64,000 bases of DNA from Hydrogenibacillus schlegelii (GCF_001653195.1 NZ_JXBB01000063.1:41854-105853); one strand, 5' to 3'; counted from the first letter of the stretch, positions 1-8,776 are shown. Translations and numbers: made by a program. Notes: a model not told the origin generated them from the sequence alone.

Positions 1-480
1 GTTCCGGCCGCGCCGTCCGCCGGGGCCGCCACACCGTCCGCCGCGGCCGCCGCACCGGCGGCGGTGCCGCTCCGGTTCGTCCTCGCGGAGAAGGCGCAGG
101 CGTACCTCGGCGTGCCGTACCGCTTCGGCGCGACGTACGACCGCGACGGGAGCGGCGCGTTTGACTGCAGCGCGTTTGTTGAGCGGGCCTACGCCGACGT
201 CGGCATCGACATCCCGCGGACGACGGCGAAGCAGGCGGCGTTCGGCCGGCCGGTGGCCAAATCGCAGCTTTTGATCGGCGACCTCGTCTTTTTCACGACG
301 CGCAAGGACCGCAAGATGAACCACGTCGGCCTGTACCTCGGCCGGGGTCGCTTCATCCACGCCTCGCCGGCCGGCGGCCGCGGCGTGCAGATCTCGTCGC
401 TTACGAGCGGCTACTGGAAAGACGCTTTCCTCTACGCCCGCCGGATCGACGCCGTGTTTCGCGCCCAGGCGCAGAGGTAA
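1..480 (+). CDS. NlpC/P60 cell-wall peptidase, 5'-truncated by window
   Basis: The reading frame is open from the first base, so the N-terminus lies outside the window. The first 20 or so codons are an Ala/Pro-rich linker, typical of the stretch between cell-wall-binding repeats and a catalytic domain. The rest is a complete NlpC/P60 fold: catalytic Cys in FDCSAF, His in NHVGLYLG and the third polar residue in FIHAS. Enzymes of this family cut gamma-D-Glu-diaminopimelate bonds in peptidoglycan stems and are secreted. The gene converges on the YheC/D-type gene on the other strand and the two coding ends overlap by about 49 bp. The family call is firm; the specific enzyme cannot be named without the N-terminus. 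Confidence 0.9.
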   Translation, partial: VPAAPSAGAATPSAAAAAPAAVPLRFVLAEKAQAYLGVPYRFGATYDRDGSGAFDCSAFVERAYADVGIDIPRTTAKQAAFGRPVAKSQLLIGDLVFFTTRKDRKMNHVGLYLGRGRFIHASPAGGRGVQISSLTSGYWKDAFLYARRIDAVFRAQAQR

Positions 481-1526
481 AACAGCGGCCGGAGGTGGCT
501 CAACCGGTACGCCGCCCGGTCGCCCAGGAGGCGGAAAAGCTCCCGCCCCGGCTTCGTGTTCGCCTCGACGATGAAAAGGCGGCCCTCCGGATCGATGACG
601 ACGTCCAGGGCCACTTCGACGAGGGGGCCGAGGCCGGCTTCCAGCGCTTCGGCCGCCGCGGTGGCGAGTCGGAAGAGGTCGTGCTGAAGCGTTTCGGCGC
701 GGGCGGGGGAAAACCGCCGCACCCGAAGGAGATAGGCGTTCAGGGGAAGGGCCCGGCCGCCCCGGGCGAGGTTGGTGACGAACCGGCGGCGGTCGTTGGT
801 CCGCACGCCGGCGCCCGTCGGCCGGAAGACGCCGTCGGGCGTTTTTTGGACGAGCACCCGGACGTCGTAGACGCGGTCTCCGGCGGCGTGGGGGATGTAG
901 CGCTGGAGAAGATGCCTCCCCGGCGGAAGGGCCCCGAGCGCCCGGCGAAGCGCCGAAGGCGGGGTGTCGCGGGGGATGCGGACGACGCCCCGGCCGCCGG
1001 TTCCGGCGCGGGGTTTGATGACGACGTCGCCGCCGGCGAGGAGCGCCTCGGCCGACGCTCTCGCCTCGGCGTCCCCCGTCCAGAGGATCGTCTCCGGAAG
1101 ATGCGGCGCAAGCGGCGAGGCCCGGAGGATGCGATCGAGGCGCCACTTTTCGCTCCCGCCGCGGGACGGACTCGGCCAGCGGCCCGCCTTGCGGGCGGCG
1201 AGGTAGCGCCGGAAGGCGTCGGTCGGTTGGGTCCGGACGAAGTCGTACACCGCCTCCGGCATCGGGATCGTCGCCCGGCGAACGGATCGACCGGAAAAGA
1301 GGACGGCGCGGACCGTGCCGTCGGGACGGAGATCGTCCGGGGTAAAGGCGACGACGGCGATGCCGAACGGCCGGCCGAAGTCCGCGAGGCGCCGGGCAAA
1401 GGCGAGCGACGCCAGGGCCGAAGGGGCCGCGTCGGCCGGGGGGATCGGAGGGCCGGGCGGCGTCGGAACAAGGCCGCCGGCCTCGTCCCGGGCCCGGCGC
1501 AAGGTCAGAAAACCGAGATGGCACAT
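432..1526 (-). CDS. YheC/YheD family ATP-grasp protein (paralogue 1)
   Basis: A 364-residue protein of the YheC/YheD endospore coat-associated ATP-grasp family. Visible hallmarks are the EKW segment before the ATP-grasp fold, the nucleotide-binding strand VVIKPRAGTGGRGV, the YDVRVLVQ strand, and the C-terminal metal-binding motif FIVEANTKPG. The start is ATG at 1526, directly behind GGAGGAGGC; the same frame stays open far upstream, but that part is Arg/Pro-rich shadow sequence. It is the last gene of a minus-strand run of five such paralogues, overlapping the GNAT gene by 22 bp. ATP-grasp enzymes join a carboxylate to an amine or similar nucleophile; the substrate of this family is not known to me. 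Confidence 0.85.
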   Translation of the reverse strand: MCHLGFLTLRRARDEAGGLVPTPPGPPIPPADAAPSALASLAFARRLADFGRPFGIAVVAFTPDDLRPDGTVRAVLFSGRSVRRATIPMPEAVYDFVRTQPTDAFRRYLAARKAGRWPSPSRGGSEKWRLDRILRASPLAPHLPETILWTGDAEARASAEALLAGGDVVIKPRAGTGGRGVVRIPRDTPPSALRRALGALPPGRHLLQRYIPHAAGDRVYDVRVLVQKTPDGVFRPTGAGVRTNDRRRFVTNLARGGRALPLNAYLLRVRRFSPARAETLQHDLFRLATAAAEALEAGLGPLVEVALDVVIDPEGRLFIVEANTKPGRELFRLLGDRAAYRLSHLRPLFYLCAWARNTASIRRA

Positions 1527-2014
1527 CGTCGGGCCTCCTCCGGGTCGACCCGGCCGCCGCCGACGATCACCGTCGGGGGGAGGTCGTCGGCCGCCGGCGG
1601 GGCGACCAACAGGGGCGTAAGGCCGGCGGCCCGGGCGGCGGCGAGGCTCGGGCCGTTGTCGGCGCGGATCCGACCGTAGAGTTTTCCGAGATCCCGTAAG
1701 GCAGCGGCGAGGAGCGCCCGGCCGAGACCCCGGTTCCGGCGGCTTCGGTGCACGACGAGAAGGGAGGCCGCCAGGCCGTAGTCCAAGGCGGCCAGGACGC
1801 CGATCAGCCGCCCGCCGGAGCCTTCGCCGGGCCGGGGCTCGAGGGCCACGTAGACGGCAGTGCCGGGGGCGAGCCAGGCTTCCGGAGCGGTCCGGGCGAT
1901 CCGACGGAGGGCGGCGGCGGTGATCCGCCGCTCGCCGTGCCGGCGAATGAAGCGAAGGAGCGTCCGGCGCCGGCGGAGGACGTCGGGCGGCGCGAGGCGG
2001 CGAAGGCGGATCAC
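1505..2014 (-). CDS. GNAT family N-acetyltransferase
   Basis: A 169-residue protein with a GNAT fold. The acetyl-CoA pyrophosphate loop is RNRGLGRALL, and it follows the strand ASLLVVHRS. The family transfers an acetyl group from acyl-CoA to an amine. The ATG at 2014 overlaps the stop of the upstream ATP-grasp gene (ATGA), and the 3' end runs into the next ATP-grasp gene, so it is translationally coupled within the cluster. This coupling suggests it acts on the same substrate as the ATP-grasp enzymes, but that is inference. No sequence feature identifies the acceptor. Confidence 0.8.
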   Translation of the reverse strand: MIRLRRLAPPDVLRRRRTLLRFIRRHGERRITAAALRRIARTAPEAWLAPGTAVYVALEPRPGEGSGGRLIGVLAALDYGLAASLLVVHRSRRNRGLGRALLAAALRDLGKLYGRIRADNGPSLAAARAAGLTPLLVAPPAADDLPPTVIVGGGRVDPEEARRCAISVF

Positions 2015-3234
2015 GGTCGCGCCTCCCCGGGCGGGACGGTTTTGACCGGCCCCGCCGGCGGGCGGCCGTCGCCCCTGGCCGCGGCGTCCGTCCCGGCGCC
2101 ATTCGACCGGCGCCCGCTTCCGGCCGAAGCGCGGGGGCCGCCGCCTCCCGGTCCTCTCGGTCCGCCGCCCGGGCGATGGGCCCGGCCGGCGGCCGCAAAG
2201 TGCCGCACCGTGTCAAAAAACGCCGACCGCCACCGGCGCTCGATCGCCGTTTCGTCAAACGCCATCGGCTTCGCGTTGGCTTCGAGCAGCCACGGCTCGC
2301 CGTCCTCCGCCAATGCGAAGTCGAACGAAAGCTCGCCGAGGCTGAGAGCGAACGTCCGATCGAGGGCTTCGGCGGCGATGAGCGCCTGAAAACGCGTTCG
2401 CTCCACAATCCGGGCCGCCTCCGCCGGAGAAAAGAGCGTTTCGAGCAGCGGCCGGACGGGAGCGATCCGACCGCCCCGGGGAACGTGGGTCGTCGGGGCG
2501 CCGGGCCGGCCGACGCGGGCGCCGATGCCGGTGAGGCGGAAGCGCCCGCCGGATCTTTTTTGCACGAGCACCCGGAGGTCGACGGCGGCCCCATCGAGGA
2601 ACACCCGCCGGACGGCCCGCTGAAGGAGCATCGGCCGCCGCCGGGCTTCTTGAAAGAGGGCTTGGGCCAGCGCGCCGGCGTCGGCATAGTGCCGGCGGGT
2701 CTTAGTCCCGATGACCCAAAACGTTCCGCCGTCTTCCCGGACGAAGGCGACGCCGTCGCCCATCCGGCCGGAGACGGGCTTGACGTAAAACGGCCCGCCG
2801 ATCCAGCGCCGGACGTCTTCCGGCGCCGTGAGGCGTTCCGTATGGGGCAGGTGAAGGCGCGGCCGGAGCGGGGCGAAGCGGACGTACTGCGTCCATTTAT
2901 CGATGAAGCGCGGATTGAACACGGCGCCGCCGGTGAGGAGCGAAAGTTCCGCCAAAAGCCGGCGGTGTTTGGCTTCGAGCTCCGGCGTCGGCAGGCGGTT
3001 GTAGATGACGTCGAAGGCGGAGAGGGTGACCCGCTTGGGGTCGCCGTCCAAAAAGAGCGGCACCGCCTGATAGGTCCGCCGATCGACGTCGATCCATTCC
3101 GGAAGGACGGCGTACACGAAGACGTTTTCCTGAAGCCCGTGCCGGGCCAGCCGCCTGTAGCGGCCGCCGAAGCGAAACGCTCGGGCGCCGGACGGCGTCG
3201 CCGTGAGGATGCCGACGGTGAGTGCCGGCTTCAC
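2011..3234 (-). CDS. YheC/YheD family ATP-grasp protein (paralogue 2)
   Basis: A 407-residue YheC/D-type ATP-grasp protein. It shows FIDKWTQYVRF, the nucleotide-binding strand FYVKPVSGRMGDG, the VDLRVLVQ strand and the metal-binding motif LLEANAKPM. The start is GTG at 3234, behind AAAGGAGGGACCC, and it overlaps the stop of the upstream paralogue as GTGA. The ATP-grasp domain ends near residue 345 and a Gly/Pro/Arg-rich, probably disordered tail follows. Translational coupling on both sides argues for one polycistronic unit. Substrate unknown. Confidence 0.85.
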   Translation of the reverse strand: MKPALTVGILTATPSGARAFRFGGRYRRLARHGLQENVFVYAVLPEWIDVDRRTYQAVPLFLDGDPKRVTLSAFDVIYNRLPTPELEAKHRRLLAELSLLTGGAVFNPRFIDKWTQYVRFAPLRPRLHLPHTERLTAPEDVRRWIGGPFYVKPVSGRMGDGVAFVREDGGTFWVIGTKTRRHYADAGALAQALFQEARRRPMLLQRAVRRVFLDGAAVDLRVLVQKRSGGRFRLTGIGARVGRPGAPTTHVPRGGRIAPVRPLLETLFSPAEAARIVERTRFQALIAAEALDRTFALSLGELSFDFALAEDGEPWLLEANAKPMAFDETAIERRWRSAFFDTVRHFAAAGRAHRPGGGPRGPGGGGPRASAGSGRRSNGAGTDAAARGDGRPPAGPVKTVPPGEARP

Positions 3235-4598
3235 GCGGGTCCCTCCTTTTTCTCCCCCGAAGCGCCGGCGGGAAAGCCGGCCAGGCGGATGAGGGCGGCG
3301 ATGAGCTTGAACCGCCGGAGGCGAACGAGGTGCCGGTCGCGGCCGAAAGCCGCCTGGCCGGGTTTGGCGTTCGCCTCGAACAGCCACAGGCGGCCGTCTT
3401 CGTCGACGCCGAGATCGAGGCCGAGTTCGATGAGCGGCTGTCCGGTGGCGTGCTCCAGCTTTTCCGCGACGGCGCGGCCGAACTGCAGGAGGGCCAGCCT
3501 TAAGCCCACGGCCTGCTCGCCGAAGTGCCGGCCGAGGACCGCTCCGGCGTCGTCCAGCCGGCCGCCGTACGCGAGGTGGGTCGTGACGCCGGCTTCCCCG
3601 GCGACCTTGGCCGCCAGCACGATCGGATGCCAGCGGCCGTCCTCGCCTTTGGCGAGGTGCAGCCGGAAGTCGACCGGCCGGCCGCCTTCGGCGATGAGGG
3701 GGATGCCCTGCTGGGCGATATACGATCGAAGCCGCCCGGGGGGAAAGGCCTGTCGCAAAAAGCGCCGGAGCGACGTCACCCGCCGAAGGCGGGGCCGCCC
3801 GCCGAGGTAAAACCGGGCGACGATCTCCGGCCCGTCGCGGTCGAGGCGGATGATGCCGCGCCCTTTGGCCCCTTCGGCGGGTTTCAGGTAGACCCGTCGG
3901 TGTCGGGCGAGGAGATCGGCGACGTCGGCTTCATCCGGGGCGAGAATCGTCTCCGGGAGGTTCGGGCGGATTTCCGGGTAGGCGATGAGGTCGAGATAGA
4001 CGTCCCATTTGTGAAAGTACGAGGCGTTGACGATCGGCGCCCGGCTCAAGGCATACCAGCGGTCGATGATCCCTTCCCGTTCGAGCTTTTGCTCCAGGCG
4101 GCGGGAGGGGATTTTGTTGTAGACGACGTCCGGAAGCGGCACCGCCGCCGACCGGGGTCCGCGTTCGGTCCAGACGAGGGCCGGGACCCGAAGCCGCGCC
4201 CAGTCGACGTCCCGGAGATCGAAGACGGCAAACGGGACGTCCGGCCGAAGGCGGGCGAAGGCTTCGAGGAGGGCCCGCATTCGTCGCGCCGGTCCGGCGG
4301 TGGCGATGCCGATGAGCGGCCCGAAGCGCAGGATGCCGCCGTCCCGGAGGGCGAACAGCCGGGCACCCGGCCAGAGGCCGAGGGTGCCGAGGAGGGCCGG
4401 GCTCGCCGCCACGACCCGGCGGGCGCCGGGGCCGCGTAGGCGTTTCAGTTCGGCGACGGCGGCGGCGTGGCCGAAACGGACGACGGCCGTCCGTTCCGTG
4501 CCGGCGGGGAGGGCGGCCGGCGGGAGGGCGAGCCAGAGGTCCGGACCGCTCGCCGGGCGGACGACGAAGGGACCGAACGGCGCTGAGTCCTGGGGCAT
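3231..4598 (-). CDS. YheC/YheD family ATP-grasp protein (paralogue 3)
   Basis: A 455-residue member of the YheC/YheD family and the most complete-looking of the five. It has an N-terminal domain of about 200 residues, then YFHKWDVYLDL, the nucleotide-binding strand VYLKPAEGAKGRGI, VDFRLHLAK, and the metal-binding motif WLFEANAKPG. The ATG at 4598 has AGAAGG 7 bases upstream. Only about 30 bp separate it from the preceding paralogue, and it overlaps the next by 4 bp. In B. subtilis, YheC and YheD are known as coat-associated sporulation proteins; the chemistry is not established. Confidence 0.88.
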   Translation of the reverse strand: MPQDSAPFGPFVVRPASGPDLWLALPPAALPAGTERTAVVRFGHAAAVAELKRLRGPGARRVVAASPALLGTLGLWPGARLFALRDGGILRFGPLIGIATAGPARRMRALLEAFARLRPDVPFAVFDLRDVDWARLRVPALVWTERGPRSAAVPLPDVVYNKIPSRRLEQKLEREGIIDRWYALSRAPIVNASYFHKWDVYLDLIAYPEIRPNLPETILAPDEADVADLLARHRRVYLKPAEGAKGRGIIRLDRDGPEIVARFYLGGRPRLRRVTSLRRFLRQAFPPGRLRSYIAQQGIPLIAEGGRPVDFRLHLAKGEDGRWHPIVLAAKVAGEAGVTTHLAYGGRLDDAGAVLGRHFGEQAVGLRLALLQFGRAVAEKLEHATGQPLIELGLDLGVDEDGRLWLFEANAKPGQAAFGRDRHLVRLRRFKLIAALIRLAGFPAGASGEKKEGPA

Positions 4599-4628
4599 CG
4601 AGCGATCGCCTTCTTTCTTGCTGCAAGA

Positions 4629-5708
4629 TCATCCGATAGGCTCATCGGGCGGCGTAGGGCGGGCCTCGCCGTCCTCCGGCGGGCGGCCGGCGCTCCGGGC
4701 GAACCGGGCGAGGGCCGTCCGGAGGAGCGCCTCGGCGGCTTTCTCATATCGGGCGGGGCCGTACGCCTGAAGGAGGCCCGCCCGCCCGGGCTTGCCGTTT
4801 ACCTCGAGCAGCCAGAGGCGCCCTTCCCGATCGAGGCCGACGTCGAGGCCGAGCTCGATCCGGCCCGGATCACCGGAAAAGACATCGGCGACCGCCCGGG
4901 CGAGGCGGGTGAGGGCCGGCCGCAGGGAAAGGAGCTCCGGCCGCCCGAGGCGCCGGGCAGCGGCGTCCGGGGGAAGCGCCGCGCCGCCCAGCTTGAGGTT
5001 CGACGCCACGTCCCCCGGCCGGCCGAGGCGGACGTAGTCGTCGACGCGGATCCGCTCTCCGCCGCCGGCGGTCTCCCACTGAACGAGGAGGCGGAGGTCA
5101 AACGGCTCGCCGCCGGCGTCGGTCAGCGAAAGCCGCTCCTGGACGATCGCCCGCCCGAGGGCCGGCGCAAGAAACGCAAAAAGCGCCGCCCGGTCGGAAA
5201 AGGTCCGAACGACCGGCCGGAGCCGCCCGTCCCGCCCTCGCGCCCGGTAAGGGGGCACAAGCCGGAGGGCGACGACGCCGGCGCCGAAGGCGCCGGCGCG
5301 GGGCTTGACGACGACCTCCGGAACGCCGAGGGCGAAGACGTCTTCCGGAACGTCGAGGCGCCGCTGGGCCGGAAGGTGCGGCCGGAGGGCGGGATGGCGG
5401 TTAAGCCGGACGTACTGGCCCCATTTGTCCGGAAGCGGCCGACCGATGACGAAGGCGCCGGCGGCCGCGAGCGCCGTCCGAAGGCGCCGGGCGTCTCCCC
5501 GCCGGCCGCCGGGGCACGGTCCGGTCCGGTCGTAGACGAGGGCGCCCCGAAGCTCCGAAAGCTGCCGGAAGACGTCCGGCCCGGCGAGGCGTTCCGCCTT
5601 AAGGTCCAGCTTCCGGGCCGCCGCGAGGACCGCCGCGGCGTAGCGCGGCTCGGCGATCCCCGCCGGACCGGCGTCGGGGCAAGGCGTGTACAGAAAGAAA
5701 AAGCGCAT
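4629..5708 (-). CDS. YheC/YheD family ATP-grasp protein (paralogue 4)
   Basis: A 359-residue, shorter member of the family. The start is ATG at 5708 behind AAAGGAGGCGGT; upstream codons in the same frame are Arg/Pro-rich and not protein-like. It retains LPDKWGQYVRL, the nucleotide-binding strand VVVKPRAGAFGAGV, FDLRLLVQWE and the metal-binding motif WLLEVNGKPG. The N-terminal domain is reduced compared with paralogue 3, so it resembles the YheD half more than the long form. About 155 bp separate it from paralogue 5. Confidence 0.85.
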   Translation of the reverse strand: MRFFFLYTPCPDAGPAGIAEPRYAAAVLAAARKLDLKAERLAGPDVFRQLSELRGALVYDRTGPCPGGRRGDARRLRTALAAAGAFVIGRPLPDKWGQYVRLNRHPALRPHLPAQRRLDVPEDVFALGVPEVVVKPRAGAFGAGVVALRLVPPYRARGRDGRLRPVVRTFSDRAALFAFLAPALGRAIVQERLSLTDAGGEPFDLRLLVQWETAGGGERIRVDDYVRLGRPGDVASNLKLGGAALPPDAAARRLGRPELLSLRPALTRLARAVADVFSGDPGRIELGLDVGLDREGRLWLLEVNGKPGRAGLLQAYGPARYEKAAEALLRTALARFARSAGRPPEDGEARPTPPDEPIG

Positions 5709-5863
5709 GGCCGCCGACCGCCTCCTTTCGACGTCGGTTCCGGCGCCCGGGCGCCGGAAATCGATCGATCGTCCGCGGTCATCCCGGGAAGCGCCCGGCC
5801 CCCTCGGGGACGGGCCCCGGCCGCGGTCGGCGCCGGCGTTTCGCCGCGCCGGGCGCTCCGGTC

Positions 5864-7498
5864 TTAGGGCGGTCCGGCGGGCGTCCACCAGCGGACGAAC
5901 GCCCGGGCCAGGGCGCGGGCGCTCGGTCGGATGCCGCCGCCGCCCGGGCCGCGTTTGGACGGCTTGGCGTTCACCTCGATGATCCAGAGGCGCCCGGCGG
6001 CATCGAGGCCGATGTCGACGCCGAGCTCGAGCAAAGGTCCGGCCTCCGCCGTTCGTCGCTGAAGCCACCGGGCCGCCTCCCGGGCAAGGCGCTTCATCGC
6101 CGAAAGGGCGGGCACCGGCTGACCTTCCGCCAGGCGCCGTAAGGCCTCGGTCGCCGGCAGGAGGATGCCCGCCTGCGCCAGGTTGGTCAGGAAATGGCCG
6201 GGCGGTCCGAGGCGGGCGACCGCCGAAACGACCCGAAACGTTCCCGGCGCCTCCTGCACGACGAGGAGGCGAAAATCGACCGGCCGACCGTCGAGGCGGG
6301 CCAGCCGGAGATCCGGCTGGACGACATACCGCCTCTCACCCCTCCGGCGCCGGAGGAAACGGGTCAGGGCGGCCGTCGGAACGCGGACGCCGAGAAGCGG
6401 GGAGCGGGCGGAAAAAGCGATCGCTTCGTCCCCCCGCCGCTCGAGGCGCCAGATGCCCCGCCCTTCGGAACCGTATTCCGGTTTGACAAACCACGCCACG
6501 GCCGGGCGCCCGGCGGCGGGCGCTTCCCCGGCGAAAGCCCCCCCGGGCCCGCCGATGTCCGACGGAAGCGTCTCCGCCGCGGCACGGGCCCCCCCGGGTT
6601 TCGCGCCGGCCGGATCGCCTTCGGCATCCCCTTGGTCGGGCGGAACACCGGCGGGAACGCCGGATCCGGCCGCGCCCCCGGCCGCCTCGCCGCTTTCGGC
6701 ATCGCCGCCGGCGGCCTCTTCGCCGACGTCCGGCGGCCCCGCTTCCGCGGCCCCGGGGGCGCCTGAAAGCGGAAAACCGCCGGCTTCCGGCCGGAGGAGC
6801 GCCGTCGGCGGCAGATGGCGGCTGAGAGGGGTATCGGAAAGCGCTTCGTAGACGGCCCATTTGCTCAAAAACCGGGTGTGAAACACGATCGCGCCCCGCG
6901 CCCGCCACGCCGCCGTCCAGCGGTCGGCCACCGCCCGCTCCGCCCGGCGCGAGCGAAGGCGCGGCACGATGGCGTTGGGCGGAGGCCGCCGGCCGTAGCG
7001 CCACCCGGCGGGGGTGAGCGCCCAGCCGGACGCGGCCGGCGCGCCGGGGTCGAGGGCGCTCGGCTCCGTCAGGTAGACGAAGGCGCCGACCGCCTGGGCC
7101 GCCCGGGCGAGCTCGACGAAAAAGGGGGCCCGAGGGTCGTCTTCCGGCCGCGTCCGGCCGTCGGTGACGACGGCGACGACCGGGCCGGCGAAAAGGAGGG
7201 AGCCCGAACGGACGAGGGTCAGGATCGCCGGCTCGGTCCACGCCAACGCTTCCGCCACCGCCGGGGCGAGCCGGAGGGCGGCCGCCTCCTCGGGTTCGCC
7301 GGCCGGGGAAAGGGCGGCTTCTTGGCCGAGGCAGGTGACGGGGATCGGCAGGGTGCCGCCGATGGCGAGCGCCTTCGGCGGTTCGGCGGCCGTCGGGTCG
7401 GGGCGCCTTCGGGCGCCTCCGGGCAGGACGAGGCAGGCCAAGCCGGAGGGCAGGGCAGGGTCGACGAGCACGCGTGCGCGCAGACGGTCCACCGGCAT
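5864..7498 (-). CDS. YheC/YheD family ATP-grasp protein with Gly/Ala-rich insert (paralogue 5)
   Basis: A 544-residue protein and the first gene of the minus-strand cluster. The N-terminal domain, FLSKWAVYEAL, the nucleotide-binding strand WFVKPEYGSEGRGI, VDFRLLVVQ and the motif WIIEVNAKPS are all present. An insert of roughly 80 residues rich in Gly, Ala, Glu and Pro sits between the KW motif and the ATP-grasp core (about residues 245-330). It is low-complexity and accounts for the extra length. ATG at 7498 is preferred over the in-frame GTG at 7504 because ACAGGAA sits 7 bases before it. A sigma-K-like promoter lies just upstream. Confidence 0.85.
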   Translation of the reverse strand: MPVDRLRARVLVDPALPSGLACLVLPGGARRRPDPTAAEPPKALAIGGTLPIPVTCLGQEAALSPAGEPEEAAALRLAPAVAEALAWTEPAILTLVRSGSLLFAGPVVAVVTDGRTRPEDDPRAPFFVELARAAQAVGAFVYLTEPSALDPGAPAASGWALTPAGWRYGRRPPPNAIVPRLRSRRAERAVADRWTAAWRARGAIVFHTRFLSKWAVYEALSDTPLSRHLPPTALLRPEAGGFPLSGAPGAAEAGPPDVGEEAAGGDAESGEAAGGAAGSGVPAGVPPDQGDAEGDPAGAKPGGARAAAETLPSDIGGPGGAFAGEAPAAGRPAVAWFVKPEYGSEGRGIWRLERRGDEAIAFSARSPLLGVRVPTAALTRFLRRRRGERRYVVQPDLRLARLDGRPVDFRLLVVQEAPGTFRVVSAVARLGPPGHFLTNLAQAGILLPATEALRRLAEGQPVPALSAMKRLAREAARWLQRRTAEAGPLLELGVDIGLDAAGRLWIIEVNAKPSKRGPGGGGIRPSARALARAFVRWWTPAGPP

Positions 7499-7523
7499 CC
7501 CCACTTCCTGTCATCGCCTTGGC

Positions 7524-7551
7524 ATCGTATGCACCGGCCGGTGGGCCGGTG
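7524..7551 (-). promoter_or_regulatory. Candidate mother-cell sporulation promoter (sigma-K/E-like)
   Basis: Read on the minus strand there is CACC (7551-7548), a 16-base spacer and CATACGATG (from 7531). This resembles the sigma-K pattern (AC, 16-17 bases, CATAnnnTA), and the -10 also resembles sigma-E. It ends about 25 bases before the start of the first ATP-grasp gene. Short motifs in GC-rich DNA can arise by chance. Confidence 0.4.
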
Positions 7552-7566
7552 CCGGCGGTCGATCGG

Positions 7567-7596
7567 TTTACGGGGGGGCGTCGGTTCCGGTACAAT
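7567..7596 (+). promoter_or_regulatory. Sigma-A promoter upstream of ytkL
   Basis: TTTACG (7567-7572) and TACAAT (7591-7596) are separated by 18 bases. The -10 is a 5/6 match, the -35 a 4/6 match. It lies about 80 bp before ytkL and is divergent from the ATP-grasp operon. Confidence 0.55.
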
Positions 7597-7677
7597 AGCC
7601 GTAAGGCCGGCCATCATTCGGAGCATCGGCAGCGAGGGCCTCCGCCCTCCCGCCTGCTCAACAAGGAGGTCTCCCCG

Positions 7678-8364
7678 ATGGAAATCCGTTATCACGGCCA
7701 TGCGACGGTGGAGCTCGTCATCGGCGCCACCCGGGTGTGGATCGACCCCTTCCTCACGGGCAACCCGCTGGCGGACGTCGCCGCCCCGGCGGCCGAAGCC
7801 GACTACATCCTCCTCACCCACGGCCACAGCGACCACACCGCCGACGTCCTGGCGCTGGCGAAAAAGCGCGGCGCGACCGTCGTGGCGACGTACGAGCTGG
7901 CGAGCCTCTTCGGCGCCCAAGGCGTCGAGATTCATCCGATGAACCTGGGCGGCGCGCACCGCTTTCCGTTCGGCACCGTCCGCCTGGTGCCGGCGTTTCA
8001 CAGCTCGTCGGTCGAGGGGCCGGACGGCCGTCCGGTGTATGCCGGCATGCCGGCAGGGCTCATCGTCGAAGCCGAAGGGAAGACGCTCTACCACGCCGGC
8101 GACACGGCGCTTTTCGGCGACATGAAACTCATTGGCGAGCTGTACCGGCCGGATGTCGCCTTTTTGCCGATCGGCGACAACTTCACGATGGGCCCGGCGG
8201 AGGCGGTCGTCGCCGCCGAATGGCTCGGCAAGCCGCTCGTCGTCCCGATCCACTACAACACTTTCCCCGTCATCCGGCAGGATGCGGACGCCTTCATCCG
8301 GCTCCTCGCCGAACGGGGGATTGAAGGGCGGGCCCTTCGTCCGGGCGAGCAAATCACCTTGTAA
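7678..8364 (+). CDS. ytkL: UPF0173 metal-dependent hydrolase YtkL
   Basis: A 228-residue metallo-beta-lactamase-fold hydrolase. The metal-binding HxHxDH-type motif is THGHSDHTAD, preceded by RYHGHATVEL and followed by YHAGDTALFGD and PIHYNTFP, which supply the other ligands. The length fits the UPF0173 family. ATG at 7678 follows a near-perfect AAGGAGGT site; a longer open frame from 7474 is not used. It opens the block that matches B. subtilis ytkL-ytoI-ytrIH-dnaE order. The protein should be cytoplasmic; the natural substrate is not established. Confidence 0.93.
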   Translation: MEIRYHGHATVELVIGATRVWIDPFLTGNPLADVAAPAAEADYILLTHGHSDHTADVLALAKKRGATVVATYELASLFGAQGVEIHPMNLGGAHRFPFGTVRLVPAFHSSSVEGPDGRPVYAGMPAGLIVEAEGKTLYHAGDTALFGDMKLIGELYRPDVAFLPIGDNFTMGPAEAVVAAEWLGKPLVVPIHYNTFPVIRQDADAFIRLLAERGIEGRALRPGEQITL

Positions 8365-8509
8365 AAAATCACCTTATGATTGGCCCGTCCGATTTTGGCC
8401 CGTCCTATCCGCGCCGCCGCCGGCATACGCTGGCAAAAGGCGGCCCGGCGTCTGGCCCGGCGCCGGTCCGCCGTCTTTTCCCGCGTCGGAAAGAAAGGAG
8501 GAAGCGGCG

Positions 8510-8776
8510 GTGCGAACGTGGACGACGGTCAAAGGGGCGTTCGTCGGGCTCCTCATCCTCGCGTGGGCCGGGTTTTCCGGCATCTGGCAGGCGACTCCCC
8601 GGGGTCGGGGGTTTGCCGCGCTCTGGCTGGCGGTGGCCCTTTTGGCCCTCGGCGGCCACCTCGTGGCCCTCCGCCGGGACGCTGCCGTCCGGGAAGCCCG
8701 GGCCCGCCTCAAGGCCGCCCGCGCGGCGATGAAGCGGCGGCCGGCCCCCGCCGGCGTCCGCCGGCCGGGGGGATGA
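8510..8776 (+). CDS. Small two-TM membrane protein, YtpI-like by position
   Basis: An 88-residue protein with two hydrophobic helices (about residues 7-27 and 35-54) and a basic, Arg/Ala-rich tail, so the tail is likely cytoplasmic. GTG at 8510 has AAAGGAGG 8 bases upstream. In B. subtilis the membrane protein YtpI is next to ytoI, and position and character here match that, but sequence identity cannot be judged by eye. The function of YtpI is not known to me. Confidence 0.65.
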   Translation: MRTWTTVKGAFVGLLILAWAGFSGIWQATPRGRGFAALWLAVALLALGGHLVALRRDAAVREARARLKAARAAMKRRPAPAGVRRPGG

